From CALODL01 sp942492115 (GTDB taxonomy: Bacteria > Planctomycetota > Phycisphaerae > UBA1845 > CAIVHJ01), in contig CALODL010000033.1 of the NCBI GenBank assembly GCA_942492115.1, positions 124,001-188,000 of the forward strand: 64,000 nucleotides of DNA. Direction: 5' to 3'. Shown piece by piece: positions 29,412-38,250 of the stretch (positions are counted from its first letter, which is position 1; each line of letters begins with the position of its first letter). Below the pieces are notes generated by a model. It saw only the letters and a list, made by a program, of their open reading frames with translations, made no database searches and was not told the DNA's origin. Position numbers and translations under genes: made by a program.

Positions 29412-30443
29412 ATGTTGAAGAAACCAATGAACCCACGGATCCTGGCCCCGCTGCTTTTCGCATTGACCGGGGTGGCCTTGGACGCGGGGATGCAGATCAC
29501 CGACAGTACGGCGGTCACTGCCGAGTTGCGGCCGCTGCAAGACCTCGTCACAGTGGGGCAGCCGGTGTGGGTCGATTTCGTGTTGCACAATCCAACGAGC
29601 GAGGTCGCCGTCCTTTATCAACAGGGGGCCGAGCGTCTCGATCTCAATCCGCCGGAGATGGGTCTGCCCATCGAACACGTGTTCGGTCGGAGCCTTGATG
29701 CGGTTGCGATATACGACGAGAGCGGACGCCCCGTGGGCAGCGTCGATTTGCCTCCCGCACCGAGCCACTCCACCGCTCTGAGACTGTCGCCGTCGTCATC
29801 GATTGGCGTGCGTATCGATTTGGCCCGGTTCTTTCCGGGGTTGCTGCAGGCAGGGACCTACGAGATCCGCTGGCGACCCTATGAGGCCTCCACGCCGACC
29901 ATTACGCACATCGAGGTCGTGGCCCTCAAACAGGCGCGCATCGAGACTGATTTTGGGAACCTGACCATCCGGTTGTTCTATGAGGCTGCCCCATTGCACG
30001 TGTACAATTTCGTGGAGTTGGCGTCTGATGGGTTTTACGATGCCCTGACGTTCCACCGCCTTGTTCCACGGTTTCTCATTCAGGGCGGTGCGCCCGGCGA
30101 AGCCGCAGCCGCGCTCCGCCCCGATGGTAAAGTTCTTCCTCCGGAATTCAACGATCACAAGTTCGACCGCGGCACGATCGGCATGGCCCGTCGGCCCAGT
30201 GATCCGAACTCGGCGAGTTGTCAGTTTTTTATCTGCGCCAGTCGGTGGCCTGAACTCGACGGACAGTACACGGCGTTTGGCGAGCTTATCGGCGACGATT
30301 CATTCGTGACTCTGGAGCGCATCATGGACGTGCCAGTCGACGAGAACAATGCGCCGCGCGAGAAAATCTACATTCGTGCGGTGCGTATCGAAAACACGTC
30401 GACCGACCGAACTCGGACAACGGGGTCTTTCTCCGAACAGTGA
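29412..30443 (+). CDS. secreted cyclophilin-type peptidyl-prolyl isomerase
   Basis: 343 residues. A signal sequence (MNPRILAPLLFALTGVALDAG) is followed by an N-terminal beta domain of about 160 residues with no recognisable family. A cyclophilin domain occupies residues 175-325: IETDFGNLTIRLFYEAAPLHVYNFVELASDGFYDALTFHRLVP, then FLIQGGAPG, and GTIGMARRPSDPNSASCQFFI. The Arg of the HRL motif and the QFFI active-site strand are intact. It folds exported proteins in the periplasm. The N-terminal domain may recruit clients. Confidence 0.88.
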   Translation: MLKKPMNPRILAPLLFALTGVALDAGMQITDSTAVTAELRPLQDLVTVGQPVWVDFVLHNPTSEVAVLYQQGAERLDLNPPEMGLPIEHVFGRSLDAVAIYDESGRPVGSVDLPPAPSHSTALRLSPSSSIGVRIDLARFFPGLLQAGTYEIRWRPYEASTPTITHIEVVALKQARIETDFGNLTIRLFYEAAPLHVYNFVELASDGFYDALTFHRLVPRFLIQGGAPGEAAAALRPDGKVLPPEFNDHKFDRGTIGMARRPSDPNSASCQFFICASRWPELDGQYTAFGELIGDDSFVTLERIMDVPVDENNAPREKIYIRAVRIENTSTDRTRTTGSFSEQ

Positions 30444-30449
30444 ATCGAC

Positions 30450-30455
30450 TATACT
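30450..30455 (+). promoter_or_regulatory. -10 box upstream of the SRP RNA and dnaX
   Basis: TATACT (30450-30455) with no convincing -35. It lies about 125 bases upstream of the SRP RNA stem, so the RNA would have to be processed from a longer precursor. Confidence 0.35.
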
Positions 30456-30581
30456 AGGTGCCGAACGATTATTGTCGTCGGCGCTCTCCGACCGACCATC
30501 GCGCCGGCGAGTCTTGAGCGGTTCCCCGTGCGGCGGGCGCCGTGAAGTGATTGTGCCGCATCGTGTCTCGAGCGGAGTGTT

Positions 30582-30710
30582 CGACCCTGGAAAGTGGTGG
30601 CTGGGACCCGTGCAGTGGTGTTCGCGTATACCGGGTCAGGCCTTAACCGGAGCAGCCCATTCACGGCCATCAGGTGCCGCGGTGTTCCTGGCCATCACTT
30701 TCCAGGGTCG
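30582..30710 (+). ncRNA. ffs: signal recognition particle RNA
   Basis: RNA core of the signal recognition particle, which binds Ffh and targets membrane proteins. The ends form a long stem: GACCCTGGAAAGTGGTGGC near 30583-30602 pairs with GCCATCACTTTCCAGGGTC at 30691-30709 with one mismatch. In the middle, GGGTCAGG (30633-30640) and AGCAGCCC (30651-30658) form the conserved helix 8 with its symmetric loop. The tip reads CC-TTAACC-GG instead of the usual GNRA tetraloop. About 129 nt long. Its place directly before dnaX is common in other bacteria and supports the call. Confidence 0.9.
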
Positions 30711-30747
30711 GGCGTCCAGATCTGTGTCCGTGACTTGGGAGTAACTG

Positions 30748-32196
30748 GTGTCGTATACGGTTCTGGCGCGCAAGCATCGCAGTCGCTCACTTGCGGAAAT
30801 CGTGGGCCAGGAAGCCATCGTCACGACTCTGCGCAATGCGATCACCGGTGATCGAGTCCATCACGGTTACCTGTTCTGTGGAACCCGCGGAGTGGGCAAG
30901 ACGTCCACGGCACGCATCCTGGCCAAGTCACTGAACTGTTTGCAATCTGAAGGTCCGACTGCAGAGCCCTGTCTCGAGTGCGATTCGTGCATTGCGGTCG
31001 GCGAAGGCGAAGATATCGATGTCATAGAAATCGACGCCGCAAGCAACACCGGAGTCGACCACATCCGCGATCTTCGCGATGCCGCCCACTATCGGCCGGC
31101 GCGGTCACGATTCAAGATCTACATCATCGATGAAGTTCATATGTTGAGCACCGGCGCGTTCAACGCCTTGCTCAAGATTCTGGAAGAGCCCCCCGAGCAC
31201 GTGAAGTTCATTCTGGCCACGACCGAACAGCACAAGGTGCCGGCGACCATTCAAAGTCGCGTTCAGCGCTTCGAGTTCCAGAGCATCTCGCCGGCCGACA
31301 TCGCAGGGCAGCTCGCCCATGTGCTCCAGGGGGAGTCGATCCAGGCTGAGCCCGAGGCCCTGCGCCGCGTTGCGCGGTTGGCCGCTGGCTCAATGCGTGA
31401 TGCGTTGTCCCTGCTCGATCAGGTTCTGTCATGCGGCGCGGATCACGTGACCCTGGAGACCATTCGGTTGGTTCTGCCCGAGGCCCATGACGAAGTACTG
31501 GCCGAGCTCGTCGATGCTGTAGCCCGTGAGGACCCCGGTGAGGCGCTGCATGTTCTTGATCGGTATCTGTGCGGCGGCCACACTTGCGAGCAGTTCTGCG
31601 AGAACCTGTCCACGCAACTGCGTACGCTCATGATCGCCAAACTATGCGGGACGGGTAGCGAGCTTGTTGACGTCTCCGAGCAGACGGCGCCCCGAATTGC
31701 GGCCCAGATCGAATCGTTCGCCGCCATCGACTTTGCTCATATGATTGCGATTCTCGAAGGGCTGCGCCGGCAAATCCGTACAAGCGGAGCAGGGCGGGCG
31801 TTGGCTGACGCTGCAGTGGTTCGTCTGGCCAGTACGCCGGGCGTCAGTCGCATCGAAGAGGTTCTGGATGCCGTGGGGCCGACCGCAGCGAATCGGCCAA
31901 AAAAAAAAGAGTATGAGGCACGCCAGCCGGAGCCGCGTCCTCTAGAATCAGGTCCGGCCGTGGCCCGACCACAGTTGGCAGATCTCCCGGAATCTCCAAC
32001 AGTGGAGGTACCGAGTGCGAAGCCGGTATACTCAGAGCCGCTGGTCCCGGCCCCGGTCCAGCACGGTGTGTCAAGCGAAGAGATGAACAACGCTCGTATG
32101 GACCCACTGGTTCGTGAGGCACTGGAACGTTTTGAAGGGACCTTGATGAACGTCGAGCGGCCTGCTCAAGCACCCCCTCGGGAACCGGCCGGTTGA
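30748..32196 (+). CDS. dnaX: DNA polymerase III subunits gamma and tau
   Basis: Clamp-loader ATPase of the replisome. GTG start with a good ribosome site (GGGAG). Walker A is GTRGVGKT (residues 45-52), the zinc cysteines lie in NCLQSEGPTAEPCLECDSC, and the sensor regions IIDEVHMLSTGAFNALLKILEEPP and RVQRFEF are intact. After the three-domain core, an A10 run (31899-31908) falls at residues 384-387. A -1 slip there gives Arg-Val-stop, a gamma-like product of about 389 residues; the zero frame gives a 482-residue tau-like form. It is followed by ybaB and recR. Confidence 0.95.
   Translation: MSYTVLARKHRSRSLAEIVGQEAIVTTLRNAITGDRVHHGYLFCGTRGVGKTSTARILAKSLNCLQSEGPTAEPCLECDSCIAVGEGEDIDVIEIDAASNTGVDHIRDLRDAAHYRPARSRFKIYIIDEVHMLSTGAFNALLKILEEPPEHVKFILATTEQHKVPATIQSRVQRFEFQSISPADIAGQLAHVLQGESIQAEPEALRRVARLAAGSMRDALSLLDQVLSCGADHVTLETIRLVLPEAHDEVLAELVDAVAREDPGEALHVLDRYLCGGHTCEQFCENLSTQLRTLMIAKLCGTGSELVDVSEQTAPRIAAQIESFAAIDFAHMIAILEGLRRQIRTSGAGRALADAAVVRLASTPGVSRIEEVLDAVGPTAANRPKKKEYEARQPEPRPLESGPAVARPQLADLPESPTVEVPSAKPVYSEPLVPAPVQHGVSSEEMNNARMDPLVREALERFEGTLMNVERPAQAPPREPAG
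31899..31914 (+). promoter_or_regulatory. A10 slippery tract in dnaX (gamma/tau switch)
   Basis: Ten consecutive A residues (31899-31908) in a GC-rich gene, read in frame as CCA AAA AAA AAA GAG. A -1 change places a TGA three codons later (31914-31916), so ribosomal or transcriptional slippage would produce a short gamma protein. The +1 frame stops at about 31945. Confidence 0.65.
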
Positions 32197-32223
32197 GTCG
32201 CCAACAGCTTCAGGAGTCTTGTG

Positions 32224-32562
32224 ATGTTCGGTAATCTTGGCAACATCGCTAATTTGATCAAGCAGGCCTCTGCGATGAAAGCCAACATGGCGAAATTGCA
32301 GGAGGAACTCAATCAACGCACCTTCGATGCCGAGTCTGGCGCGGGACTGGTCAAGGCCAAGGTCAACGGCAAGGGCGAATTGATCGATATCAAGATCGAT
32401 CCCGAGGCGGCCCGTGATATCGAGCTACTCGAGGATCTGGTGAAGGGTGCGGTGGCCGCGGCCGGTCGCAAAGCGCAGGAGCAGGTCAAGAGTGATCTGA
32501 AGCAAATGGCGGGCGGCATCGACATTCCCGGGCTCGAGGGCATGTTCGAGGGTGGCATATAA
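32224..32562 (+). CDS. ybaB: YbaB/EbfC family nucleoid-associated protein
   Basis: 112-residue dimeric DNA-binding protein. The fold's central strand LVKAKVNGKGELIDIKIDPE (residues 41-60) is typical. The C-terminus GIDIPGLEGMF is also conserved. The start is ATG 32224, eight bases after AGGAG; a GTG three bases earlier is less well spaced. Placement between dnaX and recR is the standard bacterial arrangement. Confidence 0.93.
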   Translation: MFGNLGNIANLIKQASAMKANMAKLQEELNQRTFDAESGAGLVKAKVNGKGELIDIKIDPEAARDIELLEDLVKGAVAAAGRKAQEQVKSDLKQMAGGIDIPGLEGMFEGGI

Positions 32563-32594
32563 ACGCGCTCGACGCCAGCATCAGGACCCCAGCC

Positions 32595-33191
32595 ATGGCC
32601 TCCCACCGCATTGAGTCGCTCGAAACACTGATTCGCGAATTTCAGAAACTACCCGGGATCGGCCCGCGTTCGGCGGAGCGCCTCGCGTTCCACATCCTGC
32701 GCTCCGATCTACGCGATGTCGAATCGCTTGCCGAAGCCCTACTGCACCTGAAGAAATCGATTCGGCATTGCTCCAAGTGCTTTAATCTGACCGACGTCGA
32801 TCCATGTGCGATCTGCACCGATCCGCGGCGTGATCACAGCCGCATCTGGGTGGTGGAACAGCCCAAGGATTTGCTGGCCATGGAGGCGACCGGCCTGGTT
32901 CGCGGCGTGTATCATGTGCTCATGGGGCATATTTCACCTCTCGAGGGCATTGGTCCGGGTGATTTGAACATCGACGCGCTGTTAGCCCGTGTGACCACCG
33001 AACCGGTCGAAGAGGTTATTCTGGCGACCAACCCAACAATGGAAGGCGATGGGACAGCGTTGCATCTGGCAACTGCCGTTGAAGCCAAGGGTGTCAAAGT
33101 GACCCGCCTGGCTCGGGGCCTGGCTGTTGGCTCCAAGCTCGAATATGCCACCAATGCCATGCTGGAGGCTGCAATTCGTGGTCGGCGCTAG
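32595..33191 (+). CDS. recR: recombination protein RecR
   Basis: Acts with RecO and RecF to load RecA at gaps. 198 residues. It has the N-terminal helix-hairpin-helix KLPGIGPRSAERLAFHIL (about residues 18-35), the four-cysteine zinc finger CSKCFNLTDVDPCAIC (about 58-73) and the Toprim domain IWVVEQPKDLLAMEATGLVRGVYHVLMG. Length and motifs match the family. Confidence 0.96.
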   Translation: MASHRIESLETLIREFQKLPGIGPRSAERLAFHILRSDLRDVESLAEALLHLKKSIRHCSKCFNLTDVDPCAICTDPRRDHSRIWVVEQPKDLLAMEATGLVRGVYHVLMGHISPLEGIGPGDLNIDALLARVTTEPVEEVILATNPTMEGDGTALHLATAVEAKGVKVTRLARGLAVGSKLEYATNAMLEAAIRGRR

Positions 33192-33325
33192 CCATTCGTG
33201 AAGAACGGGTTTGGTGAGCGTGGACCTGCAGGTGTCGTCGCGCCGAGGTCGCATGGGACCACGCGACATGCCGGCGCAAGCTGAGTTCCAGATATTGGTT
33301 GTTCCCGCAGCACTCCAATCACCGT

Positions 33326-33331
33326 TATAAT
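33326..33331 (+). promoter_or_regulatory. -10 box abutting rpoN
   Basis: TATAAT (33326-33331) ends seven bases before the GTG at 33339. The GTG has no usable ribosome site, so transcription could begin at the start codon. No good -35 is visible (TTGGTT at 33295 is too far). Confidence 0.45.
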
Positions 33332-33338
33332 CTGGGAA

Positions 33339-34772
33339 GTGTCTCAATACCTTTCCCAAGTTGCATCACAGCAAATGCGGCAAGAGCAACGCCTCACGCC
33401 GCAGCTGATCCAGTCCATGAACATCCTCCAGCTGAACGTTGCAGCTCTGGAGGCGCATATTCAAGAAGAACTCGAGAAAAACCCCATTCTCGAATACGAG
33501 CCGGAGCGCGCGCCGGACTCGCCTGGTGACAACGAGTCTCGCGAAGAGACCACCGACAACAGCCCGCTCGAGATTCTCGAATGGTTGAACGAGGAATACG
33601 ATTTCGATTCAATCCGCCGCAACGGCGGTTCTCAGGGCACGAATCTTGACCGCGATCCCAAGATCGACGCAATGGCCAATACGGCCAGTAAGCCGATTAA
33701 CCTCAACGAACATCTGATGCAGCAATGGTCACTGGTCGACCTCGATGACGACATGCGCCGTGCGGGCGAGGCCGTCCTCATGCACATCGACGAAGACGGC
33801 CTTCTGCGGGCGAGCCTCGAGTCCATCGCTACTTCTGTGCGGCCCGTGTTGGACGCAGCACTCGTCGAGCAAGCCATCGATCGTGTTCAGGCGCTCGAGC
33901 CGGCCGGTGTGGCCGCGCGAACGGTTCAGGAATGCTTGCTGCTGCAATTGCGGGCCATGCCTGGCGATAACAGCCTCGAAGCCCGGCTCATTACCGATCA
34001 TTTCGAGGACATTCTGAAGAATCGGCTGCCCAAAGTGGCGAAGGCCGTCGACTGTGACATCGAAGAGGTCAAAGAGGCCATCATGGTCATCGGTCGTCTG
34101 ACCACGACACCAGGTCTGGCGGTGTCCAATCGCGAAATCCCGCGGATCAAGCCTGATGTCATCATAGAGTATGCCGACGACGGTGGCGGGTATACCGTAC
34201 GTCTGGCCCGCGGCAACGAGCCGCAACTGCGAATCTCGAACCACTACCTGAAAATGCTCAAGGATCGCAGCCAGGAGAAGGAGGCTCGATCATACCTCAA
34301 GAAGCAGCATGAATCCGCGACGGCTCTGATCGACGCCGTTCTATTCCGCAAGAGTCGGTTGCTCGAGGTTGCGGAAGCTGTCGTCGAACATCAACAGGAT
34401 TTTTTCGACCAGGGTCCCCAGGCTTTGAAGGTGCTGCGGATGAGCGACCTGGCGCGGGAGCAGAACTGTGATCCGTCAACGATCAGTCGCACCGTAGCCG
34501 AGAAGTACATGCAGACACCCCGCGGGATCTTCCCGTTGCGTGATTTTTTCGTCGGGGGAACGGAGAGCAGCGAAGGTGAGAGCACCAGTTGGGATAGCGT
34601 GCGATCGCGCGTCCAGGACCTCATCGACGAAGAGGACAAGTCCAACCCGTTCAGTGACGACCAGATTGCTGCACAACTGAAGGGCGAGGGCATCGACATC
34701 TCCCGACGCACCGTTGCGAAGTATCGCCAGCAACTCACCATTCCGACCGCGCGTCAGCGCAAGCAGTACTAG
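33339..34772 (+). CDS. rpoN: RNA polymerase sigma-54 factor
   Basis: Directs polymerase to -24/-12 promoters that need an enhancer-binding ATPase. 477 residues. Region I (RLTPQLIQSMNILQLNVAALEAHI) opens the protein. The acidic region II follows, then the core-binding domain and an HTH (LAREQNCDPSTISRTVAEKYMQTPRGIFPLRDFF). The RpoN box is RRTVAKYRQQ near the C-terminus, with the usual ARRTVAKYR written SRRTVAKYR. The start is a GTG; an ATG at 33375 is possible. No activators are in the window. Confidence 0.96.
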   Translation: MSQYLSQVASQQMRQEQRLTPQLIQSMNILQLNVAALEAHIQEELEKNPILEYEPERAPDSPGDNESREETTDNSPLEILEWLNEEYDFDSIRRNGGSQGTNLDRDPKIDAMANTASKPINLNEHLMQQWSLVDLDDDMRRAGEAVLMHIDEDGLLRASLESIATSVRPVLDAALVEQAIDRVQALEPAGVAARTVQECLLLQLRAMPGDNSLEARLITDHFEDILKNRLPKVAKAVDCDIEEVKEAIMVIGRLTTTPGLAVSNREIPRIKPDVIIEYADDGGGYTVRLARGNEPQLRISNHYLKMLKDRSQEKEARSYLKKQHESATALIDAVLFRKSRLLEVAEAVVEHQQDFFDQGPQALKVLRMSDLAREQNCDPSTISRTVAEKYMQTPRGIFPLRDFFVGGTESSEGESTSWDSVRSRVQDLIDEEDKSNPFSDDQIAAQLKGEGIDISRRTVAKYRQQLTIPTARQRKQY

Positions 34773-34995
34773 GTTGTAGCTGAACGCTACAAGGGTCCCG
34801 GACGTGCCCCGGGCTTTGATCGCGAACTCCGCACTCGATTCTGCCGCCTACATTCAATCCGGGTCTGGCCAGGGGGTCGTGGTGTGCAGCGGCCCGTGCG
34901 CGGTGGTCCACAGGAGCCTCTGGTCACGATCCAGGCCTGCCGCTATGGCTGACTTCCGAATTATTCCCGTATTCTCGGACCTCCGAGAAGGAGGC

Positions 34996-35001
34996 TATAA
35001 T
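34996..35001 (+). promoter_or_regulatory. -10 box of the following exported-protein gene
   Basis: TATAAT (34996-35001). A start near 35008 gives a 44-base leader that contains AAGGA seven bases before the GTG at 35052. Confidence 0.45.
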
Positions 35002-35051
35002 AGCTGATGGCGGCATTCTGCCGCGAACCAATCACTCACAAGGATGGGCTA

Positions 35052-35882
35052 GTGCGCACGCGTATCATGATGTCGCTTTGTATTTGCATGTCCGTTTCGT
35101 GGGGGGCATGTGTGCGCAGGGAGAGCGGCTCGCGGCTTGATGGCGTTCGATGTGGCGGAGCGCCCGCTGCACAACCGGTCTTCCCAATGTCGAGGCCGCG
35201 TGCAGAATCGTATGAGGCCAACCGGCCGGTGGCCCTGCAGACGCAGTTTTACGTGTGGACCTTTGAGTTGCCCACCATGGATAGCGAGGTGCGGCAACGA
35301 TTCTGGAAGCATGTGCACCAGGACCTATTGGCTCTCGAGGAGGTACGTGCGTTGGCCCGTAACGGCCTGCGCGTGGGGATCGGCAATCCGTCGTCGTGGC
35401 CCGCTCTACGGGCCATGCTCAAGAAAGCAGGAGCTGAGACCACCCTGCACATCATGTCGACTGAACAGAATGCTCCACTTACATTGGAGCTGGAGGCCGT
35501 CGCGCCTGGTCAGCCGATGTTCTATTACACGCGGGACGATCAGCTCATCGGGGCCCGAGACCGCGGCGGGACGAAGGCATGGCGGATCGAGTACGACGTC
35601 GACCTCGACGATATCGCCCGCATGACCTGCCGGGTGACCCCGCAGGTCATTCGCGGCATCAAGCCCGCTCTGGTCCCGCAACTGGAGCCGTTACGCGACA
35701 TCGAGAGTTTTGAAGACATGCGCTTCGAGGCCGTGGTCGAGGGTGGAGAATATGTGATTATCGGTCCCGGTTCACAGTCCGAGCTGACGACGTTGGTCGG
35801 TAGCCAATTCGTGAAGCGGGTGGGCCCGGAGGAGACAGGTGAGACTATCTACTGCATCTTGCCTAGAATAGTACGCAGATAG
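35052..35882 (+). CDS. exported protein of unknown function
   Basis: About 276 residues from the GTG at 35052, chosen because AAGGA lies seven bases upstream; an ATG at 35007 keeps the frame but would follow the -10 box directly. The N-terminus (TRIMMSLCICMSVSWGAC) looks like a signal peptide, with a weak lipobox before the Cys. The mature protein alternates strands and helices (TQFYVWTFELPTMDSEVRQRF, then PLTLELEAVAPGQPMFYYTRD) and ends with LTTLVGSQFVKRVGPEETGETIYCILPRI. I do not recognise a family. It is upstream of a histidine kinase gene by a short gap. Confidence 0.6.
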   Translation: MRTRIMMSLCICMSVSWGACVRRESGSRLDGVRCGGAPAAQPVFPMSRPRAESYEANRPVALQTQFYVWTFELPTMDSEVRQRFWKHVHQDLLALEEVRALARNGLRVGIGNPSSWPALRAMLKKAGAETTLHIMSTEQNAPLTLELEAVAPGQPMFYYTRDDQLIGARDRGGTKAWRIEYDVDLDDIARMTCRVTPQVIRGIKPALVPQLEPLRDIESFEDMRFEAVVEGGEYVIIGPGSQSELTTLVGSQFVKRVGPEETGETIYCILPRIVRR

Positions 35883-35912
35883 TTCCTCGCCCCAGTGAGA
35901 GGTTGTCGAGTC

Positions 35913-37034
35913 GTGGGCAAACAAACGGATGCCAGAGAATACAAGATGGAGGTCAGCTCCGCGCAGTTCGTCGAGGGTGCCGGCGTTGCACTGATGATGA
36001 TCGATCGCGATTTGCGCGTTGCGTCATTCAACACCAGGGTTGCGCAACTGCTTGCTCGCGTGCACGCTGGAGCCCTGCTGACAGACTGCGCCGCCGGTTA
36101 CAATGGACATGAGTTCGAGCAGGTCGTGCGCTCGGTGATTACCGATGGTGTTCCGGCGGAGTTCGAATTGCGCCGCCCGGCTGGCGATGGTACGGCCCCG
36201 CAACTCCACAGCGCCTCAGTGTGGCCCATTCACGACGATGCCGGCGAACCGTGTGGTGCGGGCGTCGCGCTCTTCGACATTGCGGCTCGTGTCGAGCAGC
36301 TGGGGCGTGGACGCAAGATGCAGGCGCTGGCGATTATGGCTGGCAAAATCGCACATCATTTCAACAATATTCTCGGCGGAGTGGTCACGCGTGTGGATTT
36401 TGCCAGGAGTTCCAGCGATCCTCGGGTTCTCCGGCGCTGTCTCGATAGTACGGCTGCGGGTTTGCAGCGGGCAACAACACTGCTGGATGGCCTGCTGGCT
36501 TTCGCGGAGGCGGATTATCGCGACGCGGACCTGGCCGATCTAAAAGAGACCGTGATCAACTACGTTGAGCGCCTGCAGCACGAGATACAGGGCCGCAACA
36601 TCGAACTGCATGTTCGCCTGGCTGATATCCCGGTGGTCGCAGTTCCGCGAAATCAGTTCGACATGGTTCTGGACAACATTGTTCGCAACGCCCTCGACGC
36701 TCTGCGCGACGGAGGGCGGCTCAGTGTCGAATTACAACGCAACGATGATCGTGTCATCTGCGTTATTGCGGACAGCGGTGCCGGGATCTCGGAGCAGGAC
36801 TTTGAACACGTATTTGAACCCTTCTTCAGCACGAAGGGGCACAACGTGACGGAGGAGTCTGCACAGCACCCGGGTCTCGGTCTTTCCGTTGCCCTGGGGA
36901 TCGTTCACGAGATGGGCGGAGAAATCACCCTCGACTCCAAGCCAGGACAGCCAACCGTTGTCGCAATCAACCTGCCCGTGGATGGCGTTAGTACTGCAGC
37001 CCGCAACGAGATGGTCATGACCCGGCGCTGCTGA
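35913..37034 (+). CDS. cytoplasmic PAS-type sensor histidine kinase, orphan
   Basis: About 373 residues with no membrane segment. An N-terminal PAS-like domain (LMMIDRDLRVASFNTRVAQLL) is followed by the dimerisation H-box MAGKIAHHFNNILGGVV. The catalytic domain has N box NIVRNALDAL, G1 DSGAGI, F box FEPFFSTKG and G2 HPGLGLSVALGIV. All are intact. This is the NtrB/ZraS-like subgroup that often pairs with sigma-54 activators, but no response regulator gene is adjacent. The start could be GTG 35895, GTG 35913 or ATG 35946. Confidence 0.85.
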   Translation: MGKQTDAREYKMEVSSAQFVEGAGVALMMIDRDLRVASFNTRVAQLLARVHAGALLTDCAAGYNGHEFEQVVRSVITDGVPAEFELRRPAGDGTAPQLHSASVWPIHDDAGEPCGAGVALFDIAARVEQLGRGRKMQALAIMAGKIAHHFNNILGGVVTRVDFARSSSDPRVLRRCLDSTAAGLQRATTLLDGLLAFAEADYRDADLADLKETVINYVERLQHEIQGRNIELHVRLADIPVVAVPRNQFDMVLDNIVRNALDALRDGGRLSVELQRNDDRVICVIADSGAGISEQDFEHVFEPFFSTKGHNVTEESAQHPGLGLSVALGIVHEMGGEITLDSKPGQPTVVAINLPVDGVSTAARNEMVMTRRC

Positions 37035-37110
37035 TCAGTGGTCGACGAAAATGCCGTCGAAGGGTTTGCGGACGGAAGTACGCGATATCCGGTAAGATAG
37101 GCAAGCTTGC

Positions 37111-37139
37111 TTGGCTCATCTGCTTTTAGGAGCTACAAT
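37111..37139 (+). promoter_or_regulatory. promoter of the DUF1571 gene
   Basis: TTGGCT (37111-37116), 17-base spacer, TACAAT (37134-37139). The leader before the start at 37277 would be about 130 bases and is GC-rich; I see no known RNA element in it. A short palindrome (AAGCTTGCTT) precedes the -35. Confidence 0.6.
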
Positions 37140-37276
37140 AGTGCTGTGAGCAGAGCATCCTGCTGTGGCCTGTCAACTGAGTCTGGGCCGCTCCACGCAG
37201 CTTGCTCTGGACGATTTCAGCGCTTATGGCGATATGACTGTCGTCGGGTTACGTGGGGCGTGTGGACACGAGGTGC

Positions 37277-38155
37277 ATGAATAGACGAATTGCACAATCA
37301 GGGGTGGTGGCTGGCGCGCTTGGGCTGGCGGTTGTTGCCAGTTGCGCCGTCTGGTTCCTCTTTGGTGATTCGTCAACGAGAGCGCGACCTGTTCTGACCG
37401 AGGTTGCTCACGCTGCGCCTGCGGACAGTGCTGCCGATCCGATCATGTCATCGCTGGAACTGGTGACCCAGGATCCACTTGCCTTTTTGCACGAAGCACG
37501 CCGCGCGTATGACCTCAAGGTCCGCGACTACGTGTGCACATTCACCAAACGCGAATATCTCGGCGGGCGCATGCGTCCTGAGCAGCAGGCCGCGGTGAAA
37601 TACCGCGAGGGCCCGCGCAGTGTGTTCATGCACTTCACCAAGAATGCAGACAAGGCCCGCAGGGTCTTCTATGTGCAGGATCGTATCGTCAAAGACGGCG
37701 AGCAGTACGCCGTCATCGAGCCGGAGGGGGCAATCGCGCGCATCTTCGTCAGTACGGTCGAGCGGCCAATCGAAGGCAAGGAGGCCCGCAAGGCCGCCCG
37801 ACGGTCGATTGCACACTTTGGCTTCAGCGGGTCGCTGGACCTCATCATCCGCTACTCTGAATTCTCCAGAGAGATGGGCAAGCTGGACTTGCGCTACGCA
37901 GGAGAGGGGCAGATCGCTGGTCGACCGACTTTTGTCATTGAACGCCGACTGCATGGCGACGGGCCGCCTGATGCTCCGTGGCCGGATACGCTGCTGGTCG
38001 CCCACATCGACCAGGAATGGCTGATTCCCGTTGGCGTATACGCCTATGGCGACCTCGAAGGTAAGGAACTGCTCGGCAAGTACACGTACACCAATGTCGT
38101 CTTCAATGTCGGCTTGAGCGATCGCGATTTCGACCCCGATTCCTACGGCCTCTAG
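37277..38155 (+). CDS. DUF1571 domain exported protein
   Basis: 292 residues. The N-terminus has a signal anchor (VVAGALGLAVVASCAVWFLF). Residues 70-280 match DUF1571, a family I know mainly from planctomycetes: VRDYVCTFTKREYLGG, KYREGPRSVFMHFTK and the closing YGDLEGKELLGKYTYTNVVFNVGLSDRDFDP. The fold resembles outer-membrane-lipoprotein-carrier (LolA/LolB-like) beta domains, which is a family-level inference. Function unknown. Confidence 0.8.
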   Translation: MNRRIAQSGVVAGALGLAVVASCAVWFLFGDSSTRARPVLTEVAHAAPADSAADPIMSSLELVTQDPLAFLHEARRAYDLKVRDYVCTFTKREYLGGRMRPEQQAAVKYREGPRSVFMHFTKNADKARRVFYVQDRIVKDGEQYAVIEPEGAIARIFVSTVERPIEGKEARKAARRSIAHFGFSGSLDLIIRYSEFSREMGKLDLRYAGEGQIAGRPTFVIERRLHGDGPPDAPWPDTLLVAHIDQEWLIPVGVYAYGDLEGKELLGKYTYTNVVFNVGLSDRDFDPDSYGL

Positions 38156-38220
38156 GCGGTGTTTCCCGCCGCAGTGTGCCCCAATCCGGGGTGCACAGAC
38201 TCCCAGAGACTCTTCGCGCT

Positions 38221-38250
38221 TGACCGTAGTCACTGTCCGCCCTTATCTTA
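38221..38250 (+). promoter_or_regulatory. promoter of the SDR epimerase gene
   Basis: TTGACC (38221-38226) and TATCTT (38245-38250) separated by 18 bases; TTATCT gives 17. A start near 38257 leaves about a 73-base leader before the GTG at 38330. Confidence 0.55.

Noticed and set aside
38176..38199. A hairpin after the DUF1571 gene (TGTGCCCC and GGGGTGCACA)
   Set aside because: It has a bulge and no T run, so I would not call it a terminator.
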